Part shown: piece after piece, positions 23,458 through 32,886 of the stretch
Position numbering within the stretch: position 1 is the first letter of the stretch
Layout: each line of letters starts with the position of its first letter
Origin: a bacterium
GTDB lineage: Bacteria > Electryoneota > B3-LCP
Direction: 5' to 3'
Length of the DNA stretch: 38,536 bases
Assembly (NCBI GenBank): GCA_026394195.1
Contig: JAPKYS010000018.1
Span: forward strand, 1-38,536
Position numbers and translations under genes: made by a program
Notes under the pieces: generated by a model
What the model saw: only the letters and a program-made list of their open reading frames with translations
What the model was told of the DNA's origin: nothing
Databases searched by the model: none

Positions 23458-23586
23458 AGAAAATTCCAATATTTTCTTGAATTTGCTTAAATTAGAGCAT
23501 TAATTTGTTTAGCTGTTGTAATATGCCGTTTTAGGACTATTTCGTGAATCACTCGAAGTTTACGAAAGAAATGGGTATTTTTTGTC

Positions 23587-23615
23587 TTGCAATTGAAACC
23601 TGAAATTACTATTTT
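23587..23615 (+). promoter_or_regulatory. Candidate promoter of the transglycosylase-sppA unit
   Basis: TTGCAA (23587-23592), 17 bases, TATTTT (23610-23615), about 40 bases before the ATG at 23654. It faces away from the metallophosphatase promoter across a 271-base divergent gap. Confidence 0.5.
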
Positions 23616-23653
23616 TAGTTTCACGCGCAGTTACTGCCACCAATTGGAGCGTC

Positions 23654-25594
23654 ATGAAAAGACTCCCCCTGATCCTCATCGGCTTCATCCTGCTGGGATG
23701 TTCAGCCAGCCATCAATTTTCCGTTCGTACTGACAATGGCAGACCGCCTGCGGATCAGCTCGGTCTGTCGTCCGATCGAAAACAGGAAATTACGCTATCG
23801 CCTGAGGACCAGTTGGGGGTTGTTTTCGAACTCTATCGCGATGCCCTGGACAGCGTAAAAACGGGCAACAACCCGGCAGCGCAGGGTCTCTACGAAGGAG
23901 CGATCCTCAACCTGGCGCAGATCGAAGCCGACAGCCTGGGCATGGAAGAGGACGACCTCGACTGGTTGCGCATGCAGCTCGTCAACGATTACGCTCAGCT
24001 CCTGAGCAAAATGCCCGAACTCCCGGCTGAAAGTTCTCCCGAAGCCGTCTATTTCAGCCTCTCCGAGTTTCTGGGCGACACCGTAAACTCCCGTGAAGAT
24101 TTAATCGACATGCTGACGCGCCAGGACGATCTTTTGGCAGTATCGGATACGCCTGGTGGATTTAAACTTTATCCTGACGTTCCTCTGGTGATCAATCCAT
24201 ACGTCGAAAATGCTCTGAACTTTTTCCAAACGCGAGGTCGAAAGGTCTTCACCCGCTGGTTGGAAAGATCCGCAGAAGCCATTCCCTATTACACCTCCTT
24301 GCTGAAGGAAGAGGGATTGCCGGAAGAGGTAGTTTATCTATCCATGATCGAGAGCGGCTTCAACACTTCAGCCTACTCCTATGCTCATGCTTCAGGTCCC
24401 TGGCAATTTATCAAGGGTACGGCGAAGATCTATGGTCTGAACATGAACAATTACCTGGATGAGCGGCGAGATCCCGAAAAAGCCACACGAGCCGCCTGCC
24501 GTTATCTGCGCAAACTCTACGATCAATTCGGTGATTGGTATCTGGCATTTGCTTCATACAACTGCGGAGAAGGGCGGGTTGAAGGAGCCGTCAATCGATC
24601 GGGCAAAAAAGATTACTGGGAAATACGGAGCACATTGCCCAACCAGACTCGCGAATACGTTCCGCTCTATTTAGCCGCCCGCATCATATCTGAGGATCCG
24701 CAGCGATATGGGTTTCCTCCGATCGCCACGGCGACGCCGGTGGAAACAGCGGTGGTATACGTCGATGGTTCGGTCAGCTTGAAGGAGATTGCCCGGGCGG
24801 CAAACGTCGACTATGAAACGATCAAGCAGTTTAACCCGGCGTTGAAAAAGGGGTGCACGCCCCCCAACTCCAGGAACCACCCGGTGCGAATTCCCAAATC
24901 GACCGTCAGCAGTTTTAATGAGCAAATAGCGCAGGCGCCGCGTCTGAAATCGGATCCGGTTGTCAGCGATGACCGCGGCGAATGGGTACGCCATAGAGTA
25001 CGTTCCGGTGAAACGTTAGGCTCAATCGCTTCAAAGTACGGCACCAGTACGAAGGCGATTATGGACGTACCAGCCAACAAGCTGCGAAATCCACATAAAT
25101 TATCAATCGGCAAGCCGTTACTGATACCAGTTGGGAACACCAAAACGCGAGTCGTTCCCCAGGAGCCGCAGGTCGGGTCGCCACAGCCGCCACAGTTAAC
25201 CACTTCTTCCGGTCTGACTCGAACGATCTATCGAGTGCGCCGAGGGGATATACTGGCGAACATCGCCAGTCAGTATGCCGTCAATATCAACGATATTAAG
25301 ACTTGGAATCATATCTGGGGAAAACGTCACATCTACCCCGGACAGAAATTGATCATCTGGACCAAAGCCGGCGATGCCGCTTCAGAAACTGATGAAACTG
25401 TTGCGGAGGTTACTTCGAATCCATCTACGGGCAACGACTCGGGAAAGCCCCGTATTCACATGATTCGATCCGGAGATACTCTTTGGAATATCGCCAGGCA
25501 TTACGGATTGTCCGTACAGGACTTGAAAAAATGGAATGACATTCATTCCGCCTACAGATTGCAGCCGGGCGCAGCCCTGAAATTGGAACCCTAA
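23654..25594 (+). CDS. mltD: MltD-like membrane-bound lytic transglycosylase with LysM repeats
   Basis: This 646-residue lipoprotein (lipobox LLGC, Cys16) cleaves peptidoglycan glycan strands with 1,6-anhydro product formation. The SLT domain holds catalytic Glu233 in SMIESGFN, then SGPWQFI and ASYNCGEGRV. Three LysM peptidoglycan-binding domains follow at about 445-494, 525-569 and 601-646, each with the G-[DE]-[TI]-L start. A degenerate fourth precedes them (VDGSVSLKEIARAANV to RIPK). An N-terminal stretch of about 200 residues before the SLT core has no recognised domain. A TTG-started sppA follows 14 bases later, so the two are probably co-transcribed. Confidence 0.92.
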   Translation: MKRLPLILIGFILLGCSASHQFSVRTDNGRPPADQLGLSSDRKQEITLSPEDQLGVVFELYRDALDSVKTGNNPAAQGLYEGAILNLAQIEADSLGMEEDDLDWLRMQLVNDYAQLLSKMPELPAESSPEAVYFSLSEFLGDTVNSREDLIDMLTRQDDLLAVSDTPGGFKLYPDVPLVINPYVENALNFFQTRGRKVFTRWLERSAEAIPYYTSLLKEEGLPEEVVYLSMIESGFNTSAYSYAHASGPWQFIKGTAKIYGLNMNNYLDERRDPEKATRAACRYLRKLYDQFGDWYLAFASYNCGEGRVEGAVNRSGKKDYWEIRSTLPNQTREYVPLYLAARIISEDPQRYGFPPIATATPVETAVVYVDGSVSLKEIARAANVDYETIKQFNPALKKGCTPPNSRNHPVRIPKSTVSSFNEQIAQAPRLKSDPVVSDDRGEWVRHRVRSGETLGSIASKYGTSTKAIMDVPANKLRNPHKLSIGKPLLIPVGNTKTRVVPQEPQVGSPQPPQLTTSSGLTRTIYRVRRGDILANIASQYAVNINDIKTWNHIWGKRHIYPGQKLIIWTKAGDAASETDETVAEVTSNPSTGNDSGKPRIHMIRSGDTLWNIARHYGLSVQDLKKWNDIHSAYRLQPGAALKLEP

Positions 25595-25608
25595 CGCGGG
25601 AGGCGCTG

Positions 25609-26511
25609 TTGAGTCGTCGGAATGACTTGCTGATCTTGCTAATCTTTGTTGCTTGCTTCTTCGTGGCTCTTTACCTCATTTTCGGTCTGTTTACTCCCCG
25701 AAGCGCCTTCGACAATCTGAGCACCGGTTCGGGCAGCCGCATCGCTCTGTTGCAGATCGTGGGTCCGATTTACAACCCACAACCCATCCTCGATCAATTA
25801 AACAAGATTGAAGACAGTGATGGCATCAAAGCCCTACTGCTGCGTCTGGATACCCCGGGAGGCGGCGTCGCAGCTGCGCAGGAGATTTACAGCAAACTGG
25901 TCTATCTGCGCGATGAAAAGAAAATCCCCATCGTGGCTTCCATGGGCAGCGTCGCAGCGTCCGGTGGATATTATATCGCAGTGGGCGCGGACACGATAAT
26001 CGCCAATCCCGGTACGATCACGGGATCCATTGGGGTGATCGCTGATTTGTTCAATTATAGCAAACTGGCGGAAAAAATCGGTTTGCAGCTTGACGTGATT
26101 AAAAGCGGTAAATTTAAGGATACCGGCAATCCCTACCGCCAGATAACCGGTGAGGAAAGAGAGTATTTGCAGGGGCTGATAGACGACAGCTACCATCAGT
26201 TTGTTGAAACCGTCGCCCGCGAGAGAAACATGAAGGTTGAGGATGTGGAACTTCTCGCTGACGGCAGAGTATATACGGGTCGTCAGGCTAAAGAGTCGGG
26301 TTTGATCGATCTATTGGGTGGTTACGACGATGCGGTTAAATTAGCTGCGGGATTGGGTGGAATAAAAGGCAAGCCCCGCGTCGTGGAATTGAAAAAGGAC
26401 AAGAAATTGACGCTTTACGATCTCCTCTTCGGTGACTTGCAGGAGATCGCCTATTTCAACTTTGGTATCGCCCTTCCACTGAAATACGAGTTACCGCGCA
26501 GGATCCCCTGA
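25609..26511 (+). CDS. sppA: Signal peptide peptidase SppA, short form
   Basis: This 300-residue membrane serine protease degrades signal peptides left after export. One N-terminal membrane helix anchors it. Ser118 in SVAASGGYY and Lys170 in SGKFKDTG form the catalytic dyad; their 52-residue spacing matches the Bacillus-type short SppA, with one S49 domain instead of two. DTPGGGVAAA is the strand-turn before the active site. The start is TTG with GGGAGG eight bases upstream. Confidence 0.93.
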   Translation: MSRRNDLLILLIFVACFFVALYLIFGLFTPRSAFDNLSTGSGSRIALLQIVGPIYNPQPILDQLNKIEDSDGIKALLLRLDTPGGGVAAAQEIYSKLVYLRDEKKIPIVASMGSVAASGGYYIAVGADTIIANPGTITGSIGVIADLFNYSKLAEKIGLQLDVIKSGKFKDTGNPYRQITGEEREYLQGLIDDSYHQFVETVARERNMKVEDVELLADGRVYTGRQAKESGLIDLLGGYDDAVKLAAGLGGIKGKPRVVELKKDKKLTLYDLLFGDLQEIAYFNFGIALPLKYELPRRIP

Positions 26512-26601
26512 TATTTCACCACTAATCTGAGCGGTCAAATAATCTCAACAGAAAGCCCCATGGTAGTGGGGGAATTCACAGAACAAATTGAGAGGTAGAC
26601 C

Positions 26602-26883
26602 ATGAACAAAAGCGACTTGGTTCGCGAGATTGCCACTCGCACGGGTTTAACTCAGAGTGAAGCGCGTTCGGCTATTGACCAGATGGTTACTGTCATCAGC
26701 AAAGAGGTGAGCGCCGGGCGCAGCGTCAACCTGCGCGGTTTCGGTACATTCAAAGCCGTCACTCGTCAAGCACGGAAAGCTCAACATCCCAGAACCCGAC
26801 AGACCATCAACGTCAAAGCCAAGAAGGTCCCCGTTTTCCGTCCGTCACCAGAATGGAAAACGGATTTGATGAAGAAAAAATAA
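26602..26883 (+). CDS. hup: HU/IHF-family DNA-binding protein
   Basis: This 93-residue nucleoid protein starts MNKSDLVREIATRTGLT and carries the DNA-binding beta-arm with FGTFKAVTRQARKAQHPRT and the arm-tip Pro. It bends DNA as a dimer and compacts the chromosome. Length and motifs are full for HU. The tail SPEWKTDLMKKK is basic. GAGAGG lies before the ATG. The 90-base gap upstream holds a weak five-pair hairpin and no clear promoter. Confidence 0.93.
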   Translation: MNKSDLVREIATRTGLTQSEARSAIDQMVTVISKEVSAGRSVNLRGFGTFKAVTRQARKAQHPRTRQTINVKAKKVPVFRPSPEWKTDLMKKK

Positions 26884-26927
26884 TCATATAACCAACTTTA
26901 AAACTCTTCAACGGGAAGGAAAGAACA

Positions 26928-27023
26928 TTGCCCTGCGGCAGAAAACGCAAGCGGGCCAAGATGGCTACGCACAAACGCAAAAAAAGACTACGCAAGAATC
27001 GACACAAGAAGAAGATCCGTTAA
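26928..27023 (+). CDS. 31-residue AURKAIP1/COX24-domain basic peptide (mS38-like ribosomal protein)
   Basis: This very short ORF (TTG start, 31 residues) is almost all Lys/Arg/His: MPCGRKRKRAKMATHKRKKR, then LRKNRHKKKIR. It matches what I know of the AURKAIP1/COX24 (DUF1713) domain, present as tiny stand-alone proteins in Bacteroidetes and relatives and homologous to the mitochondrial small-subunit protein mS38. GGGAAGGA precedes the TTG at seven bases. The initial MPxGxKRKR and the KRxKRLRKNRHK core are both present. It probably binds the decoding region of the small ribosomal subunit. Being so short, it is easily missed by gene finders. Confidence 0.85.
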   Translation: MPCGRKRKRAKMATHKRKKRLRKNRHKKKIR

Positions 27024-27042
27024 CATTTTCTGACTGAATGGC

Positions 27043-27585
27043 ATGACCCGTATCCTGGTCCTATCAGATACTCATCTTAGCCAGGGGATCGGGAGCGATG
27101 GAACCCGTTTTGATCTGCTTGAGAGGCTAAAGGAACACCTCGATGCAGCAGATCTGATTCTGCATGCTGGGGACCATACTGGAGTGTCCTTCCATCGGGC
27201 TTTAAACCTTGCAGGCGAACTGATTTCCGTGGCAGGGAATATGGATGATTCCACTCTGGGATGGGAACTGCCCGAACGCACGGTGGTAGAGCGAGAAGGG
27301 GTCAGGATAGGCATAATGCACGGCTGGGGTCCTCCACAGGGCCTTGCTGATCGCGTTTACAACGCCTGGTTCAACGAGAAGCCCGATATTATCATATTCG
27401 GGCATTCTCATCATTTGCACCTGAGCCGACGCGGACAGGTTCTCTTGCTCAACCCCGGCAGCGCAACAGAGGCTCGACGGGGCGGCAGCCCTTCTGTCGG
27501 GTGGTTGGAGATCGAAGATAGAGAGATTCAAGCCAAACACATTCTCCTGCCAAAGCCGTCCAGATTTTTGAGGCCGAGTCGATGA
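27043..27585 (+). CDS. YfcE/MJ0936-family phosphodiesterase
   Basis: This 180-residue single-domain metallophosphoesterase has every motif of the family: SDTH (8-11), HAGDHTG, VAGNMDD, MHGWGPP and FGHSHH. Members hydrolyse phosphodiester bonds with Mn or Ni; the natural substrate is usually unknown. It is cytoplasmic. Its stop overlaps the DUF2905 start (ATGA), placing both in the operon that continues to xseA. Confidence 0.92.
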   Translation: MTRILVLSDTHLSQGIGSDGTRFDLLERLKEHLDAADLILHAGDHTGVSFHRALNLAGELISVAGNMDDSTLGWELPERTVVEREGVRIGIMHGWGPPQGLADRVYNAWFNEKPDIIIFGHSHHLHLSRRGQVLLLNPGSATEARRGGSPSVGWLEIEDREIQAKHILLPKPSRFLRPSR

Positions 27586-27809
27586 TGCCCTATCAATCTA
27601 TAGGACGCCTTTTGTTGATAACCGGCGTCGTGCTGGCGGTTGTGGGTGGATTGCTCCTGATAGCGCCTCGGTTCTCCCCTTTTCTCGAGAAGATCCCCGG
27701 CAATATCCGCTGGCAGAAAGGACCGGTGACGGTTTATTTCCCCTTAGGTCTTTGCATTCTGATCAGTATCGTGCTGTCGCTGCTATTTCATTTTTTAGGT
27801 CGCAAATGA
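27582..27809 (+). CDS. DUF2905 small membrane protein
   Basis: This 75-residue protein has two hydrophobic helices (LLLITGVVLAVVGGLLLI and LGLCILISIVLSLLFHFL) flanking the family motif PGNIRWQKGPVTVYFPL. The family is uncharacterised and widespread. Both ends overlap neighbours by four bases, with ATGA at the start and ATGA at the xseA start, so it is translated in step with them. Confidence 0.9.
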   Translation: MMPYQSIGRLLLITGVVLAVVGGLLLIAPRFSPFLEKIPGNIRWQKGPVTVYFPLGLCILISIVLSLLFHFLGRK

Positions 27810-29011
27810 GCGATTCAGCGCCACTCAGCGTCAGTGAACTCACTTTTCGCATTAAAACGGTGCTGGAAGGTGGATTGCCGATGGTATGGGTGCGCGGGGA
27901 AATCTCCCAGTTCACTTCACACCGATCAGGTCATTGGTATTTTACACTGAGTGATGATCGCTCACAACTCGCCTGCGTGCTCTGGCGAGGACGTTCGGAA
28001 AATATCGCCTTCACTCCGCAAATCGGCCAGATGGTGATTGCGCAGGGGAAGGTCACCGTCTACGAGCGGGGCGGCAGATACCAATTTGACTGCTTCGACG
28101 TCAGACCCGCCGGAGTCGGCGAACTGGCTCTGGCATTCGAGGCATTGAAAGCTAAACTGGCTGAAGAGGGGCTCTTTACGCTGGAGCGTAAAGTAGCTCT
28201 CCCCTCCCTGCCGGAACGCATCGGTCTGGTCACCAGCCTTGACGGAGCGGCTTTGCAGGACATCCTCAAAGTGGCTCACAAACGGGCTCCCTGGGTTGAG
28301 TTTCGCCTGGCTCCTACAGCGGTGCAAGGTGCAGGCGCAGCAGGTCAGATCGCCAAAGGAATCAGAGAGCTGGATGAAAGCGGCTGGCCTCAAATCATCA
28401 TTATTGGGCGCGGCGGCGGATCACCGGAAGACCTGTGGGCGTTTAACGAAGAGGTGCTGGTGCGAGCCGTGGCCAATTGCTGCACCCCCATCGTCAGCGC
28501 GGTCGGGCACGAAGTCGACGTGACCCTTTCGGACCTGGCAGCAGACCTGCGCGCGCCGACGCCATCTGCGGCAGCGGAGATGTGCCTGCCGGATCAAGAG
28601 AGTCTGCGGGATCGCCTGGAAGATTTACAAGGGCGATTGAATCGGTCGGTCGGTCAGCAGATCAACAGCCTGCGCCGCTGGCTGATGGATCACGCACGCA
28701 TTATCCTGCGCGAAAAAGGATTCGCCATCTGGCGTGAAGAAAGCCAACGTGTCGACGATCTGAGCCGTTGCCTTGATAGCGCGCTATTAACGATCTTTCA
28801 GAACAAACGAATCAGGGTGGATCACCTAACAGCGAGGCATAAGTCATTGAATCCCGCAGCGGTACTGGCTCGGGGCTATTCCATCGTTCGGCACAAGGGT
28901 GAAAATAAAGCCATTACCAACTCTGCGAATCTTGTGCCGAATGAAGAAATCGACGTCACATTTCACCAGGGAAGCGCCGAAGCAGTCATCAAGTCCCGGC
29001 AGCTTAATTAA
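27806..29011 (+). CDS. xseA: Exodeoxyribonuclease VII large subunit
   Basis: This 401-residue catalytic subunit of ExoVII degrades single-stranded DNA from both ends into oligonucleotides. It has an N-terminal OB-fold (VRGEISQFTSHRSGHWYFTL), a catalytic core with RIGLVTSLDGAALQDIL, IIIGRGGGSPEDLWAFNEE and SAVGHEVDVTLSDLAADLRA, and a C-terminal region with LARGYSIVR. The frame is open 18 codons further upstream, but the ATG at 27806 overlapping the DUF2905 stop gives the normal N-terminus. xseB follows 19 bases downstream. Confidence 0.95.
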   Translation: MSDSAPLSVSELTFRIKTVLEGGLPMVWVRGEISQFTSHRSGHWYFTLSDDRSQLACVLWRGRSENIAFTPQIGQMVIAQGKVTVYERGGRYQFDCFDVRPAGVGELALAFEALKAKLAEEGLFTLERKVALPSLPERIGLVTSLDGAALQDILKVAHKRAPWVEFRLAPTAVQGAGAAGQIAKGIRELDESGWPQIIIIGRGGGSPEDLWAFNEEVLVRAVANCCTPIVSAVGHEVDVTLSDLAADLRAPTPSAAAEMCLPDQESLRDRLEDLQGRLNRSVGQQINSLRRWLMDHARIILREKGFAIWREESQRVDDLSRCLDSALLTIFQNKRIRVDHLTARHKSLNPAAVLARGYSIVRHKGENKAITNSANLVPNEEIDVTFHQGSAEAVIKSRQLN

Positions 29012-29030
29012 ATCCGGACTGTTAAAATCT

Positions 29031-29225
29031 ATGCCATCCAAAACCGAAAAGACCTTTGAAGAATCCCTGAAGCGGTTGGAAGAGATCGTGAGGCAGTTGG
29101 AAGAACAGAATCCAGCGCTGGATGAGGCTCTCAAGTTGTTTGAAGAAGGAAAGATGTTGATCGGAACCTGCTTGAAAAAGCTGGACACCGCAGAACAGAA
29201 AATCAAGGTTCTATCTCAGTCATAA
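29031..29225 (+). CDS. xseB: Exodeoxyribonuclease VII small subunit
   Basis: This 64-residue helical hairpin has the family pattern TFEESLKRLEEIVRQLE, then LDEALKLFEEG and the closing LDTAEQKI. Several copies bind one large subunit to form active ExoVII. The open frame reaches further upstream into xseA, but the ATG at 29031 gives the standard length. A 50-base gap separates it from dxs. Confidence 0.93.
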   Translation: MPSKTEKTFEESLKRLEEIVRQLEEQNPALDEALKLFEEGKMLIGTCLKKLDTAEQKIKVLSQS

Positions 29226-29275
29226 GTCCTGATCGCATGGATGAGATATCAAGATTGCAGCATGATGAGGTTTGA

Positions 29276-31222
29276 GTGGGCGATTTGCTTTCCAAAATAA
29301 ATTCACCGGAAGATCTTAAAACTCTGCAGCAGGCGCAATTAGCTGAACTGGCAGAGGAATTGCGCGAGTATATCATCAGCAATGTCAGCATCACTGGCGG
29401 ACACCTGGCGCCCAGTCTTGGCGTCGTGGAGCTGACCCTGGCGCTGCATTATGTCTTCGACAGCCCGCGTGACAAAATAATATGGGACGTCGGGCATCAG
29501 GCTTATACGCACAAGATTCTGACAGGGCGCAGAGACCGCTTCTCGGAAAATCGCCGCTATAAGGGTATTTCCGGGTTCCCAAATCGTTCAGAAAGCCCCC
29601 ATGACGCATTCGGCGTAGGTCACGCTTCGACCTCGATTTCCGCAGGATACGGCATGGTTTGCGCTAGAGATCTGGCCAAGGAAGATTACCACGTCATCTC
29701 GATTATTGGCGATGGGAGTATGACCGGCGGACTGGCTTTCGAAGGTTTGAATAACGCCGGAGCCTCGAGGCGCAATTTTATCGTCATCCTGAACGACAAC
29801 AAAATGTCGATATCGCCCAACGTTGGTGCTCTCTCCAAGTATCTCGCCTACCTGATCACCGATCCCCGGATGAATAAGATCAAGAAGGAATTCCTCGGTA
29901 TGGCCAACCGGTTGCCGCAGGGTGAACGCATCACCCGCTCCTGGGGCAGATTTGAAGCTTCCATCAAAGCCATGCTGGCACCAGGTCTATTCTTCGAGCA
30001 GTTGGGCTTCCGTTATATCGGTCCGCTGGACGGACACTCCACAGATGATCTGATCCATATATTTCATAAAGTCAAGGAACTACAGGGGCCCATCTTCATC
30101 CATGTGCTGACCCAAAAGGGGAAAGGTTATGCGCCGGCAGAAGAGAATGCCACCCACTTCCACGGGGTTGGCGCTTTCGAAAAAGAGACCGGTAAACAGA
30201 ATGGTCACTCGAAAAACCCCACCTATACGTCTGTTTTTGGCAAAACGCTCACCAAATTAGCCCAAAGTCACAATTCCATTGTCGCCATCACGGCTGCCAT
30301 GACGGACGGCACAGGTTTAACGGAATTCAGCCAGAAATTTCCAGATCGCTTTTTCGACGTCGGGATCGCTGAAGGTCATGCCGTCACCTTCGCGGCGGGT
30401 ATGGCGGCGCAGGGATACAGACCGGTTGTATCGATCTATTCTACCTTTCTACAGCGAGGCTACGATCAAATAATTCATGACGTAGCGCTGCAAAATCTGC
30501 CCGTGGTTTTCGCATTGGATCGCAGCGGGTTGGTTGGTGAAGATGGTCCGACTCACCATGGTTGTTTCGATTTATCCTATCTGCGCCACATTCCCGGCGT
30601 CGTTATTTTGGCACCGCGCGATGAAAACGAGCTCCAGCATATGCTCCTGACCGCCATCCAGTATCGAAAGGGACCGGTATTCCTGCGCTATCCTCGAGCG
30701 GAAGGAGTCGGCTGCCTGATGGATTCTGAACTCAAAGCGCTGGACATTGGATGTGCGGAAGTGGCACGCGTAGGAGGAAATGGTGCCATTCTGACTCTGG
30801 GTCCGCTTTTCTGGGAAGCGATGCAAGCCGCTGAAGAACTCGAGACGAAAGGCATCTCGGTGAGTGTAGTCAACATGCGCAGCCTGAAACCGCTGGACAC
30901 GGAATTGTTACGGGATCTGGCTCAGCGTTATAACCATATCATGACCATCGAAGAAGGCAGCGTCGCCGGTGGTTTCGGATCAGCCGTCCTGGAATGTCTT
31001 AGCGAAACAAATGAACCTCTGCCCCAGGTTTATCGCCTCGGCATACCAGATCGATTCATCGAACAGGGTGATCGTACCGTTTTGCTGAAATTGATCGGTC
31101 TGGATTCGCGCTCCATCGCCCGCGCCGCATTTGATTTCTTCGGTCCTCCCGTCAGAATCAGATCCGCAAACGTAAAATACAAAGCATCCTCGAAACTGCA
31201 TGACCTTCGGCATCATCGCTAA
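29276..31222 (+). CDS. dxs: 1-deoxy-D-xylulose-5-phosphate synthase
   Basis: This 648-residue TPP enzyme makes 1-deoxy-xylulose-5-phosphate from pyruvate and glyceraldehyde-3-phosphate, the first step of the non-mevalonate isoprenoid pathway. It has KIIWDVGHQAYTHKILTGR, the TPP loop GDGSMTGGLAFEGLNNAG with NDN downstream, the central EGHAVTFAAGMA region and the transketolase C-terminal domain with FGSAV. The start is GTG (MGDLL) with GATGAGG upstream. The last 23 bases overlap nadK, leaving a short basic tail (LHDLRHHR). The xseA-xseB-dxs order is a common bacterial arrangement. Confidence 0.96.
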   Translation: MGDLLSKINSPEDLKTLQQAQLAELAEELREYIISNVSITGGHLAPSLGVVELTLALHYVFDSPRDKIIWDVGHQAYTHKILTGRRDRFSENRRYKGISGFPNRSESPHDAFGVGHASTSISAGYGMVCARDLAKEDYHVISIIGDGSMTGGLAFEGLNNAGASRRNFIVILNDNKMSISPNVGALSKYLAYLITDPRMNKIKKEFLGMANRLPQGERITRSWGRFEASIKAMLAPGLFFEQLGFRYIGPLDGHSTDDLIHIFHKVKELQGPIFIHVLTQKGKGYAPAEENATHFHGVGAFEKETGKQNGHSKNPTYTSVFGKTLTKLAQSHNSIVAITAAMTDGTGLTEFSQKFPDRFFDVGIAEGHAVTFAAGMAAQGYRPVVSIYSTFLQRGYDQIIHDVALQNLPVVFALDRSGLVGEDGPTHHGCFDLSYLRHIPGVVILAPRDENELQHMLLTAIQYRKGPVFLRYPRAEGVGCLMDSELKALDIGCAEVARVGGNGAILTLGPLFWEAMQAAEELETKGISVSVVNMRSLKPLDTELLRDLAQRYNHIMTIEEGSVAGGFGSAVLECLSETNEPLPQVYRLGIPDRFIEQGDRTVLLKLIGLDSRSIARAAFDFFGPPVRIRSANVKYKASSKLHDLRHHR

Positions 31223-32057
31223 CACAACCCTGGAGAGAATCTGGAAGGTTCTCCCGGAATTTTTACAGTGGCTGGCGAGTAAAGGCACTTCAATTGTTGT
31301 CTGCGAGGACCTGCGACAGGGTCTTAAACCCATGGCAGTGGAGTTCCTGCCGCCCGATGAAGTTGCCGCCGTCAGCGACATGGTCCTGTCATTTGGCGGA
31401 GATGGAACGCTGCTGGCGACCGCGAAGAAGGTGGGCAAATTTCAGACTCCCATTCTCGGCGTCAACCTTGGGGGTTTGGGCTATCTTGCCGAGATATCGG
31501 TGGATAGCCTGTACCCACGGTTGGAGGAACTGCTCAGCGGAGCCTACCGCGTCGAAGACCGGATGGTGCTCTCCTGCAAGATCGAAGGGGCTGATCCGGA
31601 ATATTTCGCACTGAATGACATCGTAATCGACAAAGGCGCATATTCCCGTGTTGTTCGTCTGCACATGACGATCGGTGGAAGATATCTGAATACCTATACC
31701 GGAGACGGCGTTATCGTGGCGACACCGACAGGATCAACCGCATATTCGCTGTCCGCAGGGGGCCCAATCGTTGAACCGGCGCTGCAGGCGCTGATTGTGA
31801 ATCCCATATCGCCTCATACCCTAGCGGATCGACCCATCGTTATCGGCGACGATAAAATTATCGAGGCGGTTATCGAGGGGAGAAACCGGGCGTTGAACTT
31901 GGTGGTGGATGGTCAGGTGGAGCGGACTCTGGAGCTGGGCGACCGCGTCGTCATTCGGCGTGCCGGTCACGTTGTTAAGCTGGTTCTCTTCCCCGACAAG
32001 TACTTCTACGACGTTTTGCGGGAAAAAATAAAGTGGGGTGCCATACCCCTCGCCTAA
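31200..32057 (+). CDS. nadK: NAD kinase
   Basis: This 285-residue enzyme phosphorylates NAD to NADP. It has the catalytic GGDGTLL, the LGVNLGGLGYLAEI strand, ALNDIVI, the TGDGVIVATPTGSTAYSLSAGGPIV core and a later VVDGQ. The ATG lies 23 bases inside dxs, so the two are co-translated. The length is typical. Confidence 0.95.
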   Translation: MTFGIIANTTLERIWKVLPEFLQWLASKGTSIVVCEDLRQGLKPMAVEFLPPDEVAAVSDMVLSFGGDGTLLATAKKVGKFQTPILGVNLGGLGYLAEISVDSLYPRLEELLSGAYRVEDRMVLSCKIEGADPEYFALNDIVIDKGAYSRVVRLHMTIGGRYLNTYTGDGVIVATPTGSTAYSLSAGGPIVEPALQALIVNPISPHTLADRPIVIGDDKIIEAVIEGRNRALNLVVDGQVERTLELGDRVVIRRAGHVVKLVLFPDKYFYDVLREKIKWGAIPLA

Positions 32058-32170
32058 AAACAACAACGACCATACGAAATTCCGGTCAATTGTTCCCGCC
32101 TGACATTGCTGCCGTTCCGAATCGAAGAGTTAACGTTACCCACCCTGAAACCACCGGAGCAGGATGATTT

Positions 32171-32845
32171 ATGTGCGCTGACTGGAATGAGCTTTTCCTC
32201 GATCCTACAAAAATCATACGCGATCCGGACCCACTGGTTCAGCAATTCTGCGACCTGGTACGTCCGAAATCAAAAATATTCGATCTCGGTTGCGGCGCCG
32301 GAAGACATCTGATTTATTTAGCGCGCAGAGGATTTATAGTATTCGGGGGAGATATCGCGCCAGTCGGCTTGACCCAATCACGGCTGTGGTTGAATCTTGA
32401 AGGGCTGAATGCTGAATTGACCCGCTTTTCCATGATGGCTCTCCCCTATAGCCAAAACTGTTTTGACGGTATTATTTCGATTGGCGTCTTAAACCATGCA
32501 ACTCTGGCTGAGACAACTTTAGCCATCGCCGAGGCGCATCGGATCTTGAAGGATAAAGGACCCTTTTTCTTCATTCTCATCGGGCGCAAAGATGCCCGTT
32601 GTGGAGATGGCGACGAAATCGAACCGTTCACCTTTATCGTCCGGCATGGGATTGAAGCTGGAGTTCCACACCACTATTACGTGCCCGAAGAAATCGAGAG
32701 GATGGTCAGCCCGTTCTCGAAATTTGAAATTGAGGAGCGCAGAAAACCCTACAACGATGAGGATCCCGTGTTCGGAAACGATGCTCGGATTCGCGCCAGG
32801 AAAGACCCCATCTTTCAACACTGGGTGGTCCGCTGCTGGAAATAA
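32171..32845 (+). CDS. Class I SAM-dependent methyltransferase
   Basis: This 224-residue protein has the Rossmann methyltransferase motifs: IFDLGCGAGRHLIYLARRG (motif I), a GGDIAP acidic residue at the end of strand 2, DGIISIGVLNHA (motif IV/post-I) and AHRILKDKGPFFFI. It resembles small-molecule methyltransferases of the Methyltransf_11/25 type. The substrate is unknown. AGGA precedes the ATG. A 113-base gap before it and 41 bases after it suggest it belongs loosely to the nadK-ftsY run. Confidence 0.85.
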   Translation: MCADWNELFLDPTKIIRDPDPLVQQFCDLVRPKSKIFDLGCGAGRHLIYLARRGFIVFGGDIAPVGLTQSRLWLNLEGLNAELTRFSMMALPYSQNCFDGIISIGVLNHATLAETTLAIAEAHRILKDKGPFFFILIGRKDARCGDGDEIEPFTFIVRHGIEAGVPHHYYVPEEIERMVSPFSKFEIEERRKPYNDEDPVFGNDARIRARKDPIFQHWVVRCWK

Positions 32846-32886
32846 AACTGCAGAAGCAAATTTGAAATCCATCGGAATACACTAGA

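Noticed and set aside
23383..23469. 29-codon upstream extension of the metallophosphatase-like lipoprotein
   Set aside because: A good promoter lies inside it, and the lipoprotein signal begins at the later ATG.
26556..26571. CCCCA/TGGGG hairpin before the HU gene as a terminator or regulator
   Set aside because: Only five pairs, no T run after it, and no second structure to suggest a switch.
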